This document shows positions 1 to 12,828 of a DNA stretch of 64,000 nt, piece after piece. A program made the position numbers and the translations under genes. A model generated the notes under the pieces. The model saw only the letters and a program-made list of their open reading frames with translations. It had not been told where the DNA came from and searched no databases. The stretch comes from Xestospongia muta (lineage: Eukaryota > Porifera > Demospongiae > Haplosclerida > Petrosiidae): NCBI GenBank assembly GCA_963693285.1, contig OY848921.1, positions 5,442,997 to 5,506,996 on the forward strand. Reading direction: 5' to 3'. Each line of letters begins with the position of its first letter. The stretch's first letter is position 1.

Positions 1-640
1 TGTATATGTCAAGTAAGACTATAAAACGTTATCTACCACCAGTATCAAGACAGCAATTATTTGTTTACTTTGACTGCAAAAAGAAATAACGATAATTCGA
101 TCAACTTTACTCAAGATATTCTTCTGTGAAGAACGGGATAACGTGTCAAACACGAATGTAGGCGGTATACATGACGAATAAGAGGTGAGGTCATGCTCAC
201 AAGCATCTATCGCAAATCTACGGAAGCCGAAGGTGGACATCCATTTCTACTTCGAATTTTATATACTCTGCTTTGAAGTTTTCCGAAATTATCCAATTCT
301 ACTTTGCAGTTTTCCAAAAATATTCCAATTCCAACTCTATTTTCTATCATTCGATGGAATATTTAACAACTAAAATCCTATAGCCCCACCCTAACCGGAA
401 ACATGTCGCTTCGCTCCATTCTAAGAGACAGCTCGCGGTGCTCGCGCTTGGCTTCATTGAGCGATGGAAATTAGAATTGGAATTGGGTGTCCGCCTTCGG
501 CTTCCGTACAACATTCTGTATGTATAATGTGTGTTTGTGCCATTCTTGGGTTGCAGACTCAAAGAAAACTGGGAATTGACCTTAATTAAGGAATATTTAT
601 TGCAAATGTCACGTGATGGTGGCGTGTTATTAATTTTATA
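1..640. repeat. Dispersed spacer repeat R3, copy 1
   Basis: Bases 1-240 recur at about 11400-11640, with a shorter match at about 5575-5700. Bases 540-640, with the palindromic CACGTG core followed by ATGG, recur at about 13440-13560. In the second copy the two halves are separated by about 1.8 kb that holds two small genes; here they are separated by about 300 bp. No coding potential is convincing in this stretch; the ORF opposite 347-766 has no recognisable domain and overlaps the repeat. Confidence 0.6.
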
Positions 641-680
641 ACAAAGAAGGTAACAAAGAATAAAGCCTGTACCATAAGTC

Positions 681-1031
681 GTGGCCGTGTTACTTGGAGG
701 TGACCTACCACTGGAAGAGCTAATTGTGAGGAGGATGTCTAAGAAGAAATTCGCTGAGTACTCCAATCTCAGGGAAGAGGAAGCCTTTGCTTTGATGACT
801 AAGAGTCAGTCCAGAAAGGAACGCAAAGCTGAAGAGCAGCAAATGCAAGAAAAGGAAGCAGCTCAGGGAACTGTAAACCCTCTGGAGTCCAAGGTGACTG
901 CGTGAACAGCAAGAGACGACTTCGAAGAGCAGAACGAAACTGATGAAGCAAATCCGGGATTTGACTTCTCAGAGGACCTTTTCGGAAGACCAAGAGAAAC
1001 TCGGGAACGGCTCACCAAGTCACAAAGTGAA
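681..1031 (+). pseudogene. Charged reading frame broken by one stop, probable mobile-element remnant
   Basis: A frame starting at 681 runs 74 codons to a TGA at 903-905 and continues in the same frame to a TGA at 1029-1031. The product is rich in Glu, Lys, Arg and Gln (for example KKKFAEYSNLREEEAF) and would be predicted mostly helical. The first base of the frame lies directly after the R3 repeat. I do not recognise a family. The single in-frame stop and the lack of splice sites that would remove it suggest a decayed copy, possibly of a transposon protein, but a short real gene ending at 905 cannot be excluded. Confidence 0.3.
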
Positions 1032-2610
<1,579 letters not shown>

Positions 2611-3341
2611 ATTTTATGGTATTATAATGTTCTAAACTGCACCAGATTGCTAGGTTCTTTTTAAATTCTTGATGGTAGTACTAGACTTGTCAGTTTGAAA
2701 GGCTGTGTTTGTACTTTTGATTGCAACTTATCATCTCCAGTAGTCTTTAAAGAGTTTTACTTTGAGTATTGGCTTTCTATCACCCATTAACAAAGAAAGT
2801 ATTATGTTGTTAATAACTCTACATGTATGTAATTAGGCAGTTGTGTAATAAGTGCACTTGTAATATGCCTTAATTATTGCATATGTCATTAAGTTAGCTG
2901 TTAATAAGTATTAATTAGAGTATTGAGTTTTGAAGCTCACCCTTTTTTGTCCTTCCTTTAAGCTATATCTATGTTGTCGTTCTTTCTGTTGTGATCTGTT
3001 GTACTTCCAATCAGTTCAATTAAAACTATTTGTCAAAACCTAGTGCACATCTGCCAACATATGATTGCATAAGTCTGAGAACTAACATGACGCATTCTTT
3101 GGCTTTCCTGTCAGTAATCTCTTATTTTCTATATGTTGATGAAATTCTCTTGTTCCTACTCTTAAAAGTTCTGAAATCTATACATATGACTTCTGTAATT
3201 AGAAATAGTTGTATAGTCTACTTCCATTAATAAAGCATCATACTGTTAATGTTAATTGAACTCTTCTCTTCTAGTTCTACTGCAGAGATGTTCTGAAGTA
3301 ATTTGGTGTTGATGATGATGATGTTAGTTGGATGGTCAAAG

Positions 3342-3398
<57 letters not shown>

Positions 3399-4190
3399 TT
3401 GGTCACAGCAATTATTTTTGTAGAAATTATAGTAATTTACCTAACACTGAAGTCCTAAATAAAATTATACTATTTAATATTTAGTATAGCTATGTAAGGT
3501 ACAAGCAATGTTAATTAATAGTCACGATTATAGCTATGTAGGGTACAAGCAATGTTAATTAATAGTCATGATCATATTTCTATACCTGTTGATTTTAATC
3601 AAAACTGTAGCTTCATTAAAGATCTCAACAGAGATGTAGTAAATGAGTACCTACTACGAACACATCTTTTATTACAATGCTTTTTTTTATTAAAGACTGT
3701 TTGATGATAATACCTCTGTTATCTTGCAAGGTCCACATGAAGTTTGGCCTTTTGTAAAACCTTAAGTAATCATATAAATTCACTGTTATGTAATGTTAAT
3801 ACTCCTTACTACTGGATTAATTTTTCATAAAAAGCATACTGTTCACAATTGCAGAGCTATTTTTTAGACAGTGTCAGCACAGCTCTCTCTCATTGGCTTT
3901 GTGATAATGACATGCAGAAGATATTGTTGCCACATATTGTAAAATGTTGTCTCAGAGTCAAGTTTGAATGTCGATGTTCAATTTGCCTTGACATATTTAA
4001 TATAGACTGTACTTTTAGATGTCTTGGATGATAAGAGTTGTAGATCACACCTCTTATAACTTGGTATTTGACCAGGTAATAAAATGGGATTAGCCTCAGA
4101 ATAATTTTGTATGAATGTAATTATCTAAAAAATTTACTCAGGAGTGAGTACAAGGTGTGGTTTTGGTTTGATATTACATGTTTCTAACTG
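2611..4190. other. Spacer with a (TA)n tract, no supported gene
   Basis: No gene that I can support. A (TA)n run occupies about 3341-3392. A direct duplication of about 55 bp lies at about 3485-3570 (TAGCTATGTA followed by GGTACAAGCAATGTTAATTAATAGTCA, twice). Two plus-strand ORFs at 3030-3230 and 3849-4031 have no recognisable domain and no paralogue in the window. Confidence 0.4.
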
Positions 4191-4199
4191 ATAATCTCA

Positions 4200-4740
4200 G
4201 TGGCATTTATTTATTGTATAGTCTGCCTTGACAAGCCAGATGAAAAGTCTCCAGCCTGTATGCTGGCTATTAGCTCTCCATTTATTTCAATGTCCAATTC
4301 TTGTTTTAACAGTCTTGCTATGTCATCTATTATGATTGTATAGTGTATCTTGTTGACAGCATTTAGCTACACATCCATATCCCTCATTCAAGAAGACTTG
4401 ACACACAGTCTCCTCTTCAATATCTGTAAATCTTTTATTAACTACATTACATTTTGCTTTAGGTCTATTGACAGTAATTGCTGGTGCTTGTTCCGCAATT
4501 GAGTTTTGTTTCTATTTATTAATTCATGGTCAAAGTCATCTTTGAGCTGATTTGTTGAGTCTTCTTATACTTCCACCTCCATACCAATATCAAAATCCAT
4601 TACCAAACCCAATCCATTACTATCAGCTTCATTATACTCTGTTGTTATTAATTTCACAATACGTTCATTCATATTAGCTTCATGTTGACGTCTACTACTG
4701 TTGTTAAAAAATGACACAATACCCAAATAGCAAGGTTAGT
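4200..4740 (-). pseudogene. Decayed coding remnant, unknown mobile-element type
   Basis: On the minus strand a frame from about 4725 reads through an acidic, asparagine-rich segment (EANMNERIVKL, then MDFDIGMEVEV). It meets one TAA and continues in frame for about 40 more codons (DDFDHELINRNKTQL). Further left, frameshifted pieces include a Cys-rich stretch (VAKCCQQDT) followed by LLKQELDIEING. The layout, with basic/acidic helices next to a Cys cluster, resembles transposon-encoded proteins of invertebrates, but I cannot name a family. Broken by at least one stop and one frameshift. Confidence 0.3.
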
Positions 4741-5189
4741 ATCAAGAGCAAGCAATATTTTCATAGATATAATAATTAAAACTGTCTATACTCTATAGTA
4801 TATGGTGAAACTAATATGCATGTAACTGACTTTTACTGAGTTTGAATCTTTAATAAAAGAGAGAAGTGAGTTCTATAAGTTATTTTCTTTATGAAAAAAG
4901 GATTTATGGTGTCATATCAGGGACTTGTGGTGGCATATTGGGAACTCTTAATTAAGAAGATGAAAGGATCAAAGAAGATGATTGAAGAAAGACATTGTTG
5001 GTTTAGGACTAAAACATTTGTGAAAAATCATTTTGTAGAGCAAGATTACTTATGAGGAGTTTACAAATTAAGGATAAAGAACTTTCATTCTTACCTTTTT
5101 AGACATTTAAGTATGAGAAAATATCGTCTCTCTTCAGGTTTCAGCTCATACAATACAATGTTGAACATTAATACTAGCTTCACTAGTTT

Positions 5190-5413
5190 CATATGAGTAT
5201 ACCATAGCCTTTCACCCAAACCTCAAGTGCATGAATGCAGATGCGATGAGTTGTTTACATTTACCTGAAAAACCTGATAACATCCAAATTCCTAAAGAAC
5301 TCATCCTCATAATGGAAATCTTAAAAACCATTCCTATATCAGCACCTGACATCAAAGAGTGGAGAAGGAAAGTCCCTTTATTATTAAAAGTATGCAATTA
5401 TGTTCGAACCTGA
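5190..5413 (+). mobile_element. Ty3/gypsy pol fragment (RNase H to integrase linker)
   Basis: The plus-strand frame contains the N-A-D-A-M-S hexad that follows RNase H in Ty3/gypsy polyproteins (usually N-A-D-A-L-S-R-L), preceded by I-A-F-H-P-N. It continues with IPISAPDIKEW-RRK-P-L-L, which matches the linker into the integrase zinc-binding domain. Only about 70 residues survive and the frame ends at TGA 5411-5413. No LTRs are visible, so this is an isolated relic. Confidence 0.6.
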
Positions 5414-5419
5414 GAATAT

Positions 5420-5849
5420 TACTACTGATTAAAACTATTTGTGACTATTAAGTATGAATTCTTTACAGTAAATGGCTGTATAATAAGAGGATATAGAGCA
5501 ATTATAGGTATTAACGTCCTTCAGCTTGTGATACAACCTTATTTTTGAAGTATGGTTTGAAGAATGGTAGGTAAGAGACTATAAACTAGATTCTAATCTT
5601 TTAGATATTGCCTACTTCTTTCTTGCATTCCTTAGCATATGTCAAAGAAGACTACATAACTTCATCTACCATCAGTATCCAGACAACAGTTATTGGGGTA
5701 TTCAAGAATTGACTTTGACAGTATGAGTTAATTATGACAACACATTCAGTGCAAAAACAATAATGCTGATATTTGTACACACTTCCTGAAGTTTATAATA
5801 AATTAGAAGTTACTTTTAGTCAGCTATTTGAAGGAACTGAAGGAGGTCC
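5420..5849. other. 3' flank of receptor gene 1
   Basis: Contains a third partial copy of repeat R3 (about 5575-5700). From about 5790 it becomes homologous to the sequence just downstream of the other receptor genes. No additional gene is seen. Confidence 0.5.
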
Positions 5850-8800
5850 TTACTTTTGTGCAGTCCTTTTGTCCTTTACTATAGGCGGTTTAAGTGGTTT
5901 CTTTTGTGCAGTCATGCCTTCACCATAACAATAATTGCATGTCATTTCAAGGTCTTCTACATTTGAGGTTCCATGCTTACTATAGTATATATATAGAGTA
6001 TAAATCATCATTGTATCTGACTGGTTTACCTTGCTTTCCTAGGAGGGGGAATAGGAAGAATTGGTTTCTTTTGTCCAGGTATTTCTTTACTATAACAATA
6101 ATTGTCTGACATTTCAAGATGTTCTACATCTGAAGTTCCATGTTTACTATAGTATATTTGTACAGTGTATGTTATCATTGTATCTGACTGGTTTACCTTG
6201 CTTTCCTAGGAGGGGGAATAGGAAGAATTGGTTTCTTTTGTCCAGGTATTTCTTTACTATAACAATAATTGTCTGACATTTCAAGATGTTCTACATCTGA
6301 AGTTCCATGTTTACTATAGTATATTTGTACAGTGTATGTTATCATTGTATCTGACTGGTTTACCTTGCTTTCCTAGGAGGGGGAATAGGAAGAATTGGTT
6401 TCTTTTGTCCAGGTATTTCTTTACTATAACAATAATTGTCTGACATTTCAAGATGTTCAACATTCTGAAGAGTACTATTTACATGATAACATTTATAAGG
6501 AAAACATAAGAGATTATTACTTGCCTTGTTTCTATAGCAATACTACAATCATATTCACAAACAACACTAGTTGTATTTTGATCATCACCCATATCACCAT
6601 AGATCATATCATCGATCTCAGCATAGATCATTTTTGGTAGAACAGATGTATTTCTTATGAAAAGGGCACTAAACAATTATTACTATTTCATGAAATATTT
6701 ACAAACTTTTGTCCACTGGCAGAATTTGTAATTGCTGTAATACTTTGATACTCATTATTGTTGTCATAAACTTCACGTCTTCAAAAAATGTAAATTAAAT
6801 AACACTTTGTGATGAATTTTGTGTGATTACTTGTTAGGAGTAATAGCAATCTTATCATCTACAACGAACTGCTCATTGAGTTTTGTTTCAGTTTCTAAAT
6901 GTTCATTATGACCTTCTTTTCCATCCATTTTGTAACCTCTGTATATATGCATAATAATAACATTATTATTTAAAATAAGCTTATATTATGTTTACTACAA
7001 ACCTTGATTTTAAATTGCCATTACTTTTTGATTTGATTTTATCAAAAATGCAAACTGATATTATTATGCAACAAATACAGAGAAACAATGACAAACCACC
7101 AGCAGAACCAATTGCAATGAATAGAATTGTATTGCCTTTTGTATTGGTTTCAATACTTGATGTTTCAGTTGGAGTAATGCTAGCGAGTACTAGAGTTGTA
7201 TCATTTGACAGAAAAGAAACTGATGTGACTGTTAACACCTGTCTATCAACTATTATTTCCGAACTATTTATTCTCCAATTTTGTAATATGCTCAATAATT
7301 GTGATGTTGTGAAATTAGATATAGCGGATAATCTTGCTCTCATTTGTATTGTATGCTGACTGTCACATTGTAAAGTGTTATCTGATATATAGTCTGAAGT
7401 TATTGAACAATAACAGACTTTATTCAACTCTCTAATTATGACTTGAGTAATCTCAGTGAGTTTACTTTCAGTTTTATTTAGCTATTATAATAAGAAATTG
7501 GATTATAATATTTGTCATTGTTATGTGACTTACTATCCACAGATAACAGTTATCCAATCCATTGATATACATAACAATCACTTTGTTGTCATATACTTTA
7601 ATAAAATAATGTTAAAATTGTTATCATATTAAACACTAAACTAACCAGGAATTAGTATATTTTCAGATTCCAAACCATGTCCTTCTTTAGTTTGTGCTGA
7701 GACTGACAAACAATATTTTGAGAGTGGATCCAGATTTTTTACTTGAATTGTAGTATTAAGAGTATCTATTAATATGCCCATGTCAACCATAGCACAACGA
7801 TCTATTGATTTGGTCAGATTAAAGGAATATCCTGTCACAATTCCTCTCGCCTCTTCTAGTGTTAGTGGTTTTATTTTAATGAATATTTCAGTTGAGGAAA
7901 CTCTCTGTGCTAATTCAATGTTTGGAGCCACTCTGGGAACTATAAAAAAAAGGAAACTATTTGAAATATTGCAATAAAGTTTTTTAGTTTGAAAATAGAG
8001 TGGCAGTCAATTGTTGAACAACACCTGGTTCTAATTGATTATAGAAGATTATAATGACATGATATTATAGAAACTTGGTTTATTCATTTATATTTGCATA
8101 TATCCACGAATCTAACCTGTCTGTTTAGTTGTATTGTAGACATAATCTGACTGAGGTCCTTCTCCTCCACCACTTGAGGCTGAGATACTTATACCAACAT
8201 CTTGATAAGGTAACAATCCATCCAGGAGATATAATGTGGACTGACTATCTGCAGTTCTAGTAGATATCTCACTACCATTAGTATAGTTAATGTATATAGT
8301 ATAGTTAGTTATGATACCATTAGGTATCAATGGAGACTCCCATTGAATTAGAAGAGATGAAGAATTAACAACAATAACTGTAACATTAACTGGAGAACCA
8401 TCAGGAACTATAATTTATAAGATTATAGATTAAATGACTTTTTTAATACTTTTGTTGCTCACTTACCATCTTCTAATGTGGTAAAGTTAATACATTGATT
8501 TTTTCCTGTTCCATTAGTTGTCCAATGAGGTGTGATACAGCAAATGTATGAAGTAAATGGTTTTAGAAACATTAGAGATGCATTTAATTTCTGAGTGATG
8601 TTTGATGTTATTATAGTGTTAGTATTTGATATATTACACATCACTATGTAACCATCAAAACTTCCATATTCCATGTATTGAAATGGAGGATTCCATGTTA
8701 TATTGCACAATGTGCTAGAAAGAAGTGAAATGGTCAAATTTCGAATAATCTCTGTGTAAAAAGTGATCACATATAAATTTATATATGTTACAATCTTTAA

Positions 8801-11000
8801 AGTCAACATAATTTATCACTGTAAAAATAAATATGTTACTTTATAATTAACAACTAATTTGTAGTTTCTGTTTGGATTACTATTGAATGTAAATTATTCG
8901 CTACGTATAATTTGATGCATTATGTGTAGTAGTACAAAAAAACACCAAATTACATTGTGAGTAATTCAGATGATTTTAGATTCCATTGTAATTCTTCTAT
9001 AAACTGCAAATTGATTTTTAAGATAATTGATTAATTTTAACAGTGAATATACTTCAATGTGATCATAATAAAACTAATCATTTTATTGCCTTGCTCGTTG
9101 CATGTGCAGATGGTCTGTCAATCATGTTGGATCAAGTGTTAACTATATATGCTGGTATGTTTTTTTATAGTTTTAATATATTATTATATGTGACTTTCAA
9201 AAGTGATGAACAAAGCACTTTTTAACCCAGACACAAATAGCAACCGATGATTTTTTAACTCTAACTACTAGCGACACATCATTGAATGTATACTCAAAGT
9301 TTGTTCTTTTATAGTTATAACAATCTATTGCCATTAGTCTTCTAATAGCATTGTTGCTAATTATACAATCTTTATAGCTCTTGCTAGTAGTATCACTCAT
9401 TAGTATTAGTACACTGATGACCACATACTTTTTACATATGTCTAATATAATTAAACAATCAATATAATCATAAAACACTAAGAAAATATATTAATACCTG
9501 ATAAACAGTTATATCCATCCCATCCACTAACACAAGTACAATTGTTTGGTGCAGTACATTCTTTGTGAAAACCACAAACAGGATCACAAATAGCTAATAA
9601 GATAAAATGTGTAATAGGTTTAATAAAATGCATTCATACGTGTTGAACAGTTATCGTCTGTCCATCCACTGACACATGTACAAGTCTCAGGACCTGTACA
9701 ATTTTTGTTAGTGCCACATGGTAAGCTGCAATTTGCTGTGTTGTTATAATGTAATATAATGTGTTCTATTGGATATGTAACCATACGTGCTAAACTGTTG
9801 CTGCTGCCTGTTTGTCTTCTGACACGTGTACAAATGTTGGGACCTGAGCATTCCATGTCAATGGCACATGAGGAATTGCACATTGCTGAATATAGTTTGT
9901 GTGAGAATCATAATATAAATTCTGCATATGTCAATAACAAGTATAACTTACGTAGACAGTTTGGTTTAGGACCATAACCTGAACAGCATCGCAATTGATT
10001 ATTATAAGTTGTTGTATATAGTGTCACATTTCTAAATCTATATTATAATATAAACACGTTCTTTCTAAATTATTTGCATGTACTTCTTTGAAAACAAATA
10101 TTTTTGTTTCTAACTAATTGATATAATTAATAATAATAGCACTACTACCATACATATATCACTGTAACAATTGATTCAACTAATTAATGGTCACTTGAAT
10201 TATACTCATGTTCACTAGGTTACATGATGTCTATAAACACATTGATAACATATATGGTATTGACTATTAATTACTATGGAATTGGTAGTTCATATAGTTT
10301 ATTAACAACTTCTAATGACGTATGTGAAGTTCACATTCTATAGTGACTGCCAGCTCTATATGAATGCTTATTTTGTCAATGGTAAACATAATGTTCATTT
10401 CTGTAACAACTAGCTACATGAATTGTCAATTTCAAAGTATATTATCAATATTAATCAATGCAGTATGAAGTTCACTACTTACTCAAATAACTTTGATATC
10501 ATCCAATTTGGATGACAATGAATTCGTTCCTTTAACCATTTAATTTTATAGTGATATAGATAAAACTAGTGTCTAGCAATAAAGTGAAACTAAATCCTAA
10601 ATATTAGAATGTTTTAATTTAGAATATGATCTTCATTTGATGTATGAATTACCATTATGTGGATAATATGTGTTGGCAATTTTTTCTGGCTCACCTTACA
10701 GAATAATCATAAGCAGTACATGATAAATAATATCATATAGTTAAACCAAATACATAAAGGTATTAGTTATTATACTAACCCAGCTTGACAACGATTTGTA
10801 CGCCAATAGCCACATGAGGTGTAAGTAGGATAGTATGCATGATATGATGTTACAGAAGACACAGATACATAGTATGAGCAAGATGATACAGCGTGACAAC
10901 TGTATATGATAAGACAGATTACAATAATACAGTGTCACAATAAAGCTTACCTATCCATTAAAACTATGTAACAAAACAAGACAATCAGGAACCTCATCAT
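5850..11000 (-). CDS. Receptor gene 1: EMI-EGF-FN3 single-pass membrane protein
   Basis: Eighteen exons can be read, all joined in frame, giving about 911 residues. Exon 1 (10951-11000) starts MMRFLIVLF, a signal peptide. Exons 2-3 (10780-10899, 9952-10031) form an EMI domain ending C-C-S-G-Y-G-P. EGF-type exons are at 9787-9885, 9640-9735 and 9498-9593; the first has lost several cysteines. FN3 exons are 8467-8751, 8117-8407 and 7646-7939. A 62-bp exon (7534-7595) and 7003-7481 give the membrane-proximal Cys domain and a helix at about residues 609-637. Tail exons are 6831-6938, 6707-6778 and 6525-6653 (Y-A-E-I-D-D-M-I-Y-G-D-M, ending in a GC donor), followed by modules 6364-6474, 6197-6313, 6030-6146 and 5850-5979. 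Compared with the paralogues it lacks the Ca-binding EGF exon and FN3-3, both losses preserving frame. The stop falls about nine codons earlier than in genes 2, 4 and 5. Ligand and function are unknown. Confidence 0.8.
5980..6474 (-). repeat. Three near-identical 167-bp tail-module units in gene 1
   Basis: Units begin every 167 bp (for example at 6030, 6197 and 6364). Each is a 117-bp exon plus a 50-bp GT-AG intron; the rightmost exon is trimmed to 111 bp and starts at a different acceptor. The copies at 6030-6196 and 6197-6363 look identical by eye, introns included, which implies very recent duplication or gene conversion. Each exon is phase 2 at both ends, so any number can be gained, lost or skipped without a frameshift. 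Encoded motifs are DVEHLEMSDNY and KPILPIPPPRK. Confidence 0.9.
7980..8036 (-). pseudogene. Dead FN3-3 exon inside gene 1
   Basis: On the minus strand an acceptor and the first codons of the third FN3 domain are preserved (E-P-G then Q-Q-L-T-A-T-L), equivalent to exon 10 of genes 2-4. The exon hits a stop after about 15 codons and the rest of it, with the whole following exon, is deleted. Skipping it joins exon 9 to exon 12 in phase 1, so the gene stays open. Confidence 0.7.
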
Positions 11001-11698
11001 TTTAGAGTTTGAACACTGACTGTAACTTAAATGTAATTCACTAAAGAATGATTAATTGATTAAATTAATGGATATACCAATATTATTTGATACAATATAG
11101 AAAACATAGTACTGCTTTGATTATAAATGTACAATTGGAATTGACTGTTCATGTACTAATAACAAAACTTATGTAATCATTTTATTTTCAACATCAGTTA
11201 GTTGGGTCATTAGAGTTAATTGATTAAAACAATAATTTTTCATAGTCATTCAAGTTGCATGCATCCTTCATATTCAATTTATCAGAAAGTATTTATATCA
11301 AGTGAAGTGAACATTTATGGAATAACAGGAGAACTATTAACTAGATGCTAACCTTTTAGATATTTCTTAATTCTTTGTCACGATCCTCTCCTCTGTATGT
11401 ATTCGTATATGTAAGACTACATAAGGTTATCTACCATTAGTATCTAAACAACAATTACTTGCTTACTTTGACAGCAAAAGGGAATGACGACAATTCGATC
11501 CGTTTCAATCAAATTATTCTTATGTGAAGAACGAGGAAAGCATTATATAACATGCCAAACACGAACATGTCGGTTAAACCTGTTAAATAAAGGGCGTGGT
11601 CATGCTCACAAGCATCTATCCTAAATCTCTCGAATGTTAATATAAAGTATATGTATAAACGTCATTTCCGTTTGTCTCTATGCGTTTTACGGGTAAAG
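11001..11698. repeat. Upstream region of gene 1 and repeat R3 copy 2
   Basis: Immediately upstream of the gene 1 start codon, the minus strand has an acceptor (TTACAG then TCAGTGTTCAAACTCT) shared with genes 2 and 4, suggesting a spliced 5' leader. About 11280-11640 is homologous to window bases 1-240 and to 5575-5700. The same stretch forms the upstream flank of the small plus-strand gene that starts at 11699. Confidence 0.5.
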
Positions 11699-12514
11699 AT
11701 GGCGAGTGTGGTAAGTAAATGGTGTTATTTTAGCAACTGTTGGATATTGTAGAAGCTTTCTAGACATTTACGATATGACATATAGATTAAGGTTTTAGAA
11801 AATATATTCAAAAATATTTTTTAAGCTTATGTTTTGTCACAGATATGTTTTAATATAAAATATTGGTTAAAAATAACGGTTTGGCCAATTTTTTCGACCA
11901 CTGTATGTTAGATCATAGCAAAGCTTATATTGAGAGAAAGTTCACAACTACCTTCATGCATTATTTTTAGTTTTATTGTCGTAAATGGAAGTATAGCAGA
12001 GATATATGATATTTAATAAAACTTGAGTGCCAATTTTATGGCCAATTTATTGCCAGAAGTATACTTTCCTTGAAAGGTTTAAGATTGGCAGTGTGTTACC
12101 AATGTGTAATAGTGTGCATTAGACAAAAAAATTAGGTTGTAGGTGTTTCAAATAAGCAAGAAAATACGTATTCCCAAAATGTGATCATTTATTGAAGATA
12201 AAGGAGTGTGACATCACATAACTTTTACTTTTTAGAAACCTAAGAGAATGCGGAGAAAAAAGCACATAGGACATGTTCCTAAAAGACAAATGTGCACAAC
12301 ATCAATGGCTCACAATCCTCTTGTCACTGTATGTTACATGTTTGTGTTGCTGTGATAATTTTGTCATGTTTCAATTCAGAAACCATTTCAAGCTATAGCA
12401 GAGGAAGTAAAATCACTTTCTCAAGAGTGGCTAGTGCTACAGAATGAGGAAGATATATCTTTATTCACAGTAGTACAGAGAGATATCCTCCCTGATATCG
12501 AGCCATTTAAATAA
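11699..12514 (+). CDS. Small three-exon gene, 79-residue protein of unknown function
   Basis: Exon 1 (11699-11710) encodes only M-A-S-V and ends at a GTAAGT donor. Exon 2 (12236-12328) follows a TTTTTAG acceptor and ends at GTATGT. Exon 3 (12380-12514) follows a pyrimidine-rich ATTCAG acceptor and ends in TAA. All junctions are phase 0 and the frame is open throughout; an AATAAA signal lies at 12709-12714. The product has a strongly basic N-terminal third (KPKRMRRKKH, possibly a nuclear localisation signal) and an acidic, helix-prone C-terminal half (AIAEEVKSLSQEWLVL). No signal peptide or membrane segment. I do not recognise the family. Correct splice consensus with phase agreement at two junctions argues for a live gene despite its size. 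Confidence 0.6.
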
Positions 12515-12747
12515 CAAGATCGTTAGTATTAAGTAAATGTCTCTCTTGGAAACTATTCACAAGCAATTATAGTTGGGAGGAGCCTTGCTTTAGGCCATTG
12601 CAGTAATATATGAAAAAGGGCAGCTTATATTAGTATTGATAGATTATATTCACATTTAAGAAAAAGGCAATCAAAAAGACATTGTCTCAGTTATGATTTA
12701 CAATAACAAATAAACTGTTTTAATTTAGTTTTAGTTGTGGACAAAGT

Positions 12748-12828
12748 CCTTTTTTCTTTTTGGTTTCTTGTTTTGTTAATTTCTTGTAATTTTTCTTTTT
12801 GGTTTCTTGTTTTGTTAATTTCTTTTAA
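12748..12828. repeat. Tandem duplication of a 40-bp T-rich unit
   Basis: Two adjacent copies of a block containing CTTTTTGGTTTCTTGTTTTG lie between the two convergent small genes. The second copy ends just before the stop codon of the minus-strand gene. Confidence 0.8.

Noticed and set aside
347..766. 139-residue minus-strand ORF near the window start
   Set aside because: It crosses the R3 repeat and the start of the plus-strand charged frame. Low-complexity Ser-rich composition and no recognisable domain.
5894..6640. Series of 71-residue plus-strand ORFs repeated every 167 bp
   Set aside because: They are antisense to the repeated tail-module exons of gene 1. The minus strand has splice sites, phase agreement and paralogues; the plus strand does not.
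6988..7359. 123-residue plus-strand ORF
   Set aside because: Antisense shadow of the membrane-domain exon of gene 1. The same shadow appears opposite gene 2 and is poorly preserved.
5850..11000. Receptor tyrosine kinase identity for the array genes
   Set aside because: The tails end in proline/tyrosine modules and a stop. No kinase glycine loop, catalytic loop or DFG motif is present in any of the four complete genes.
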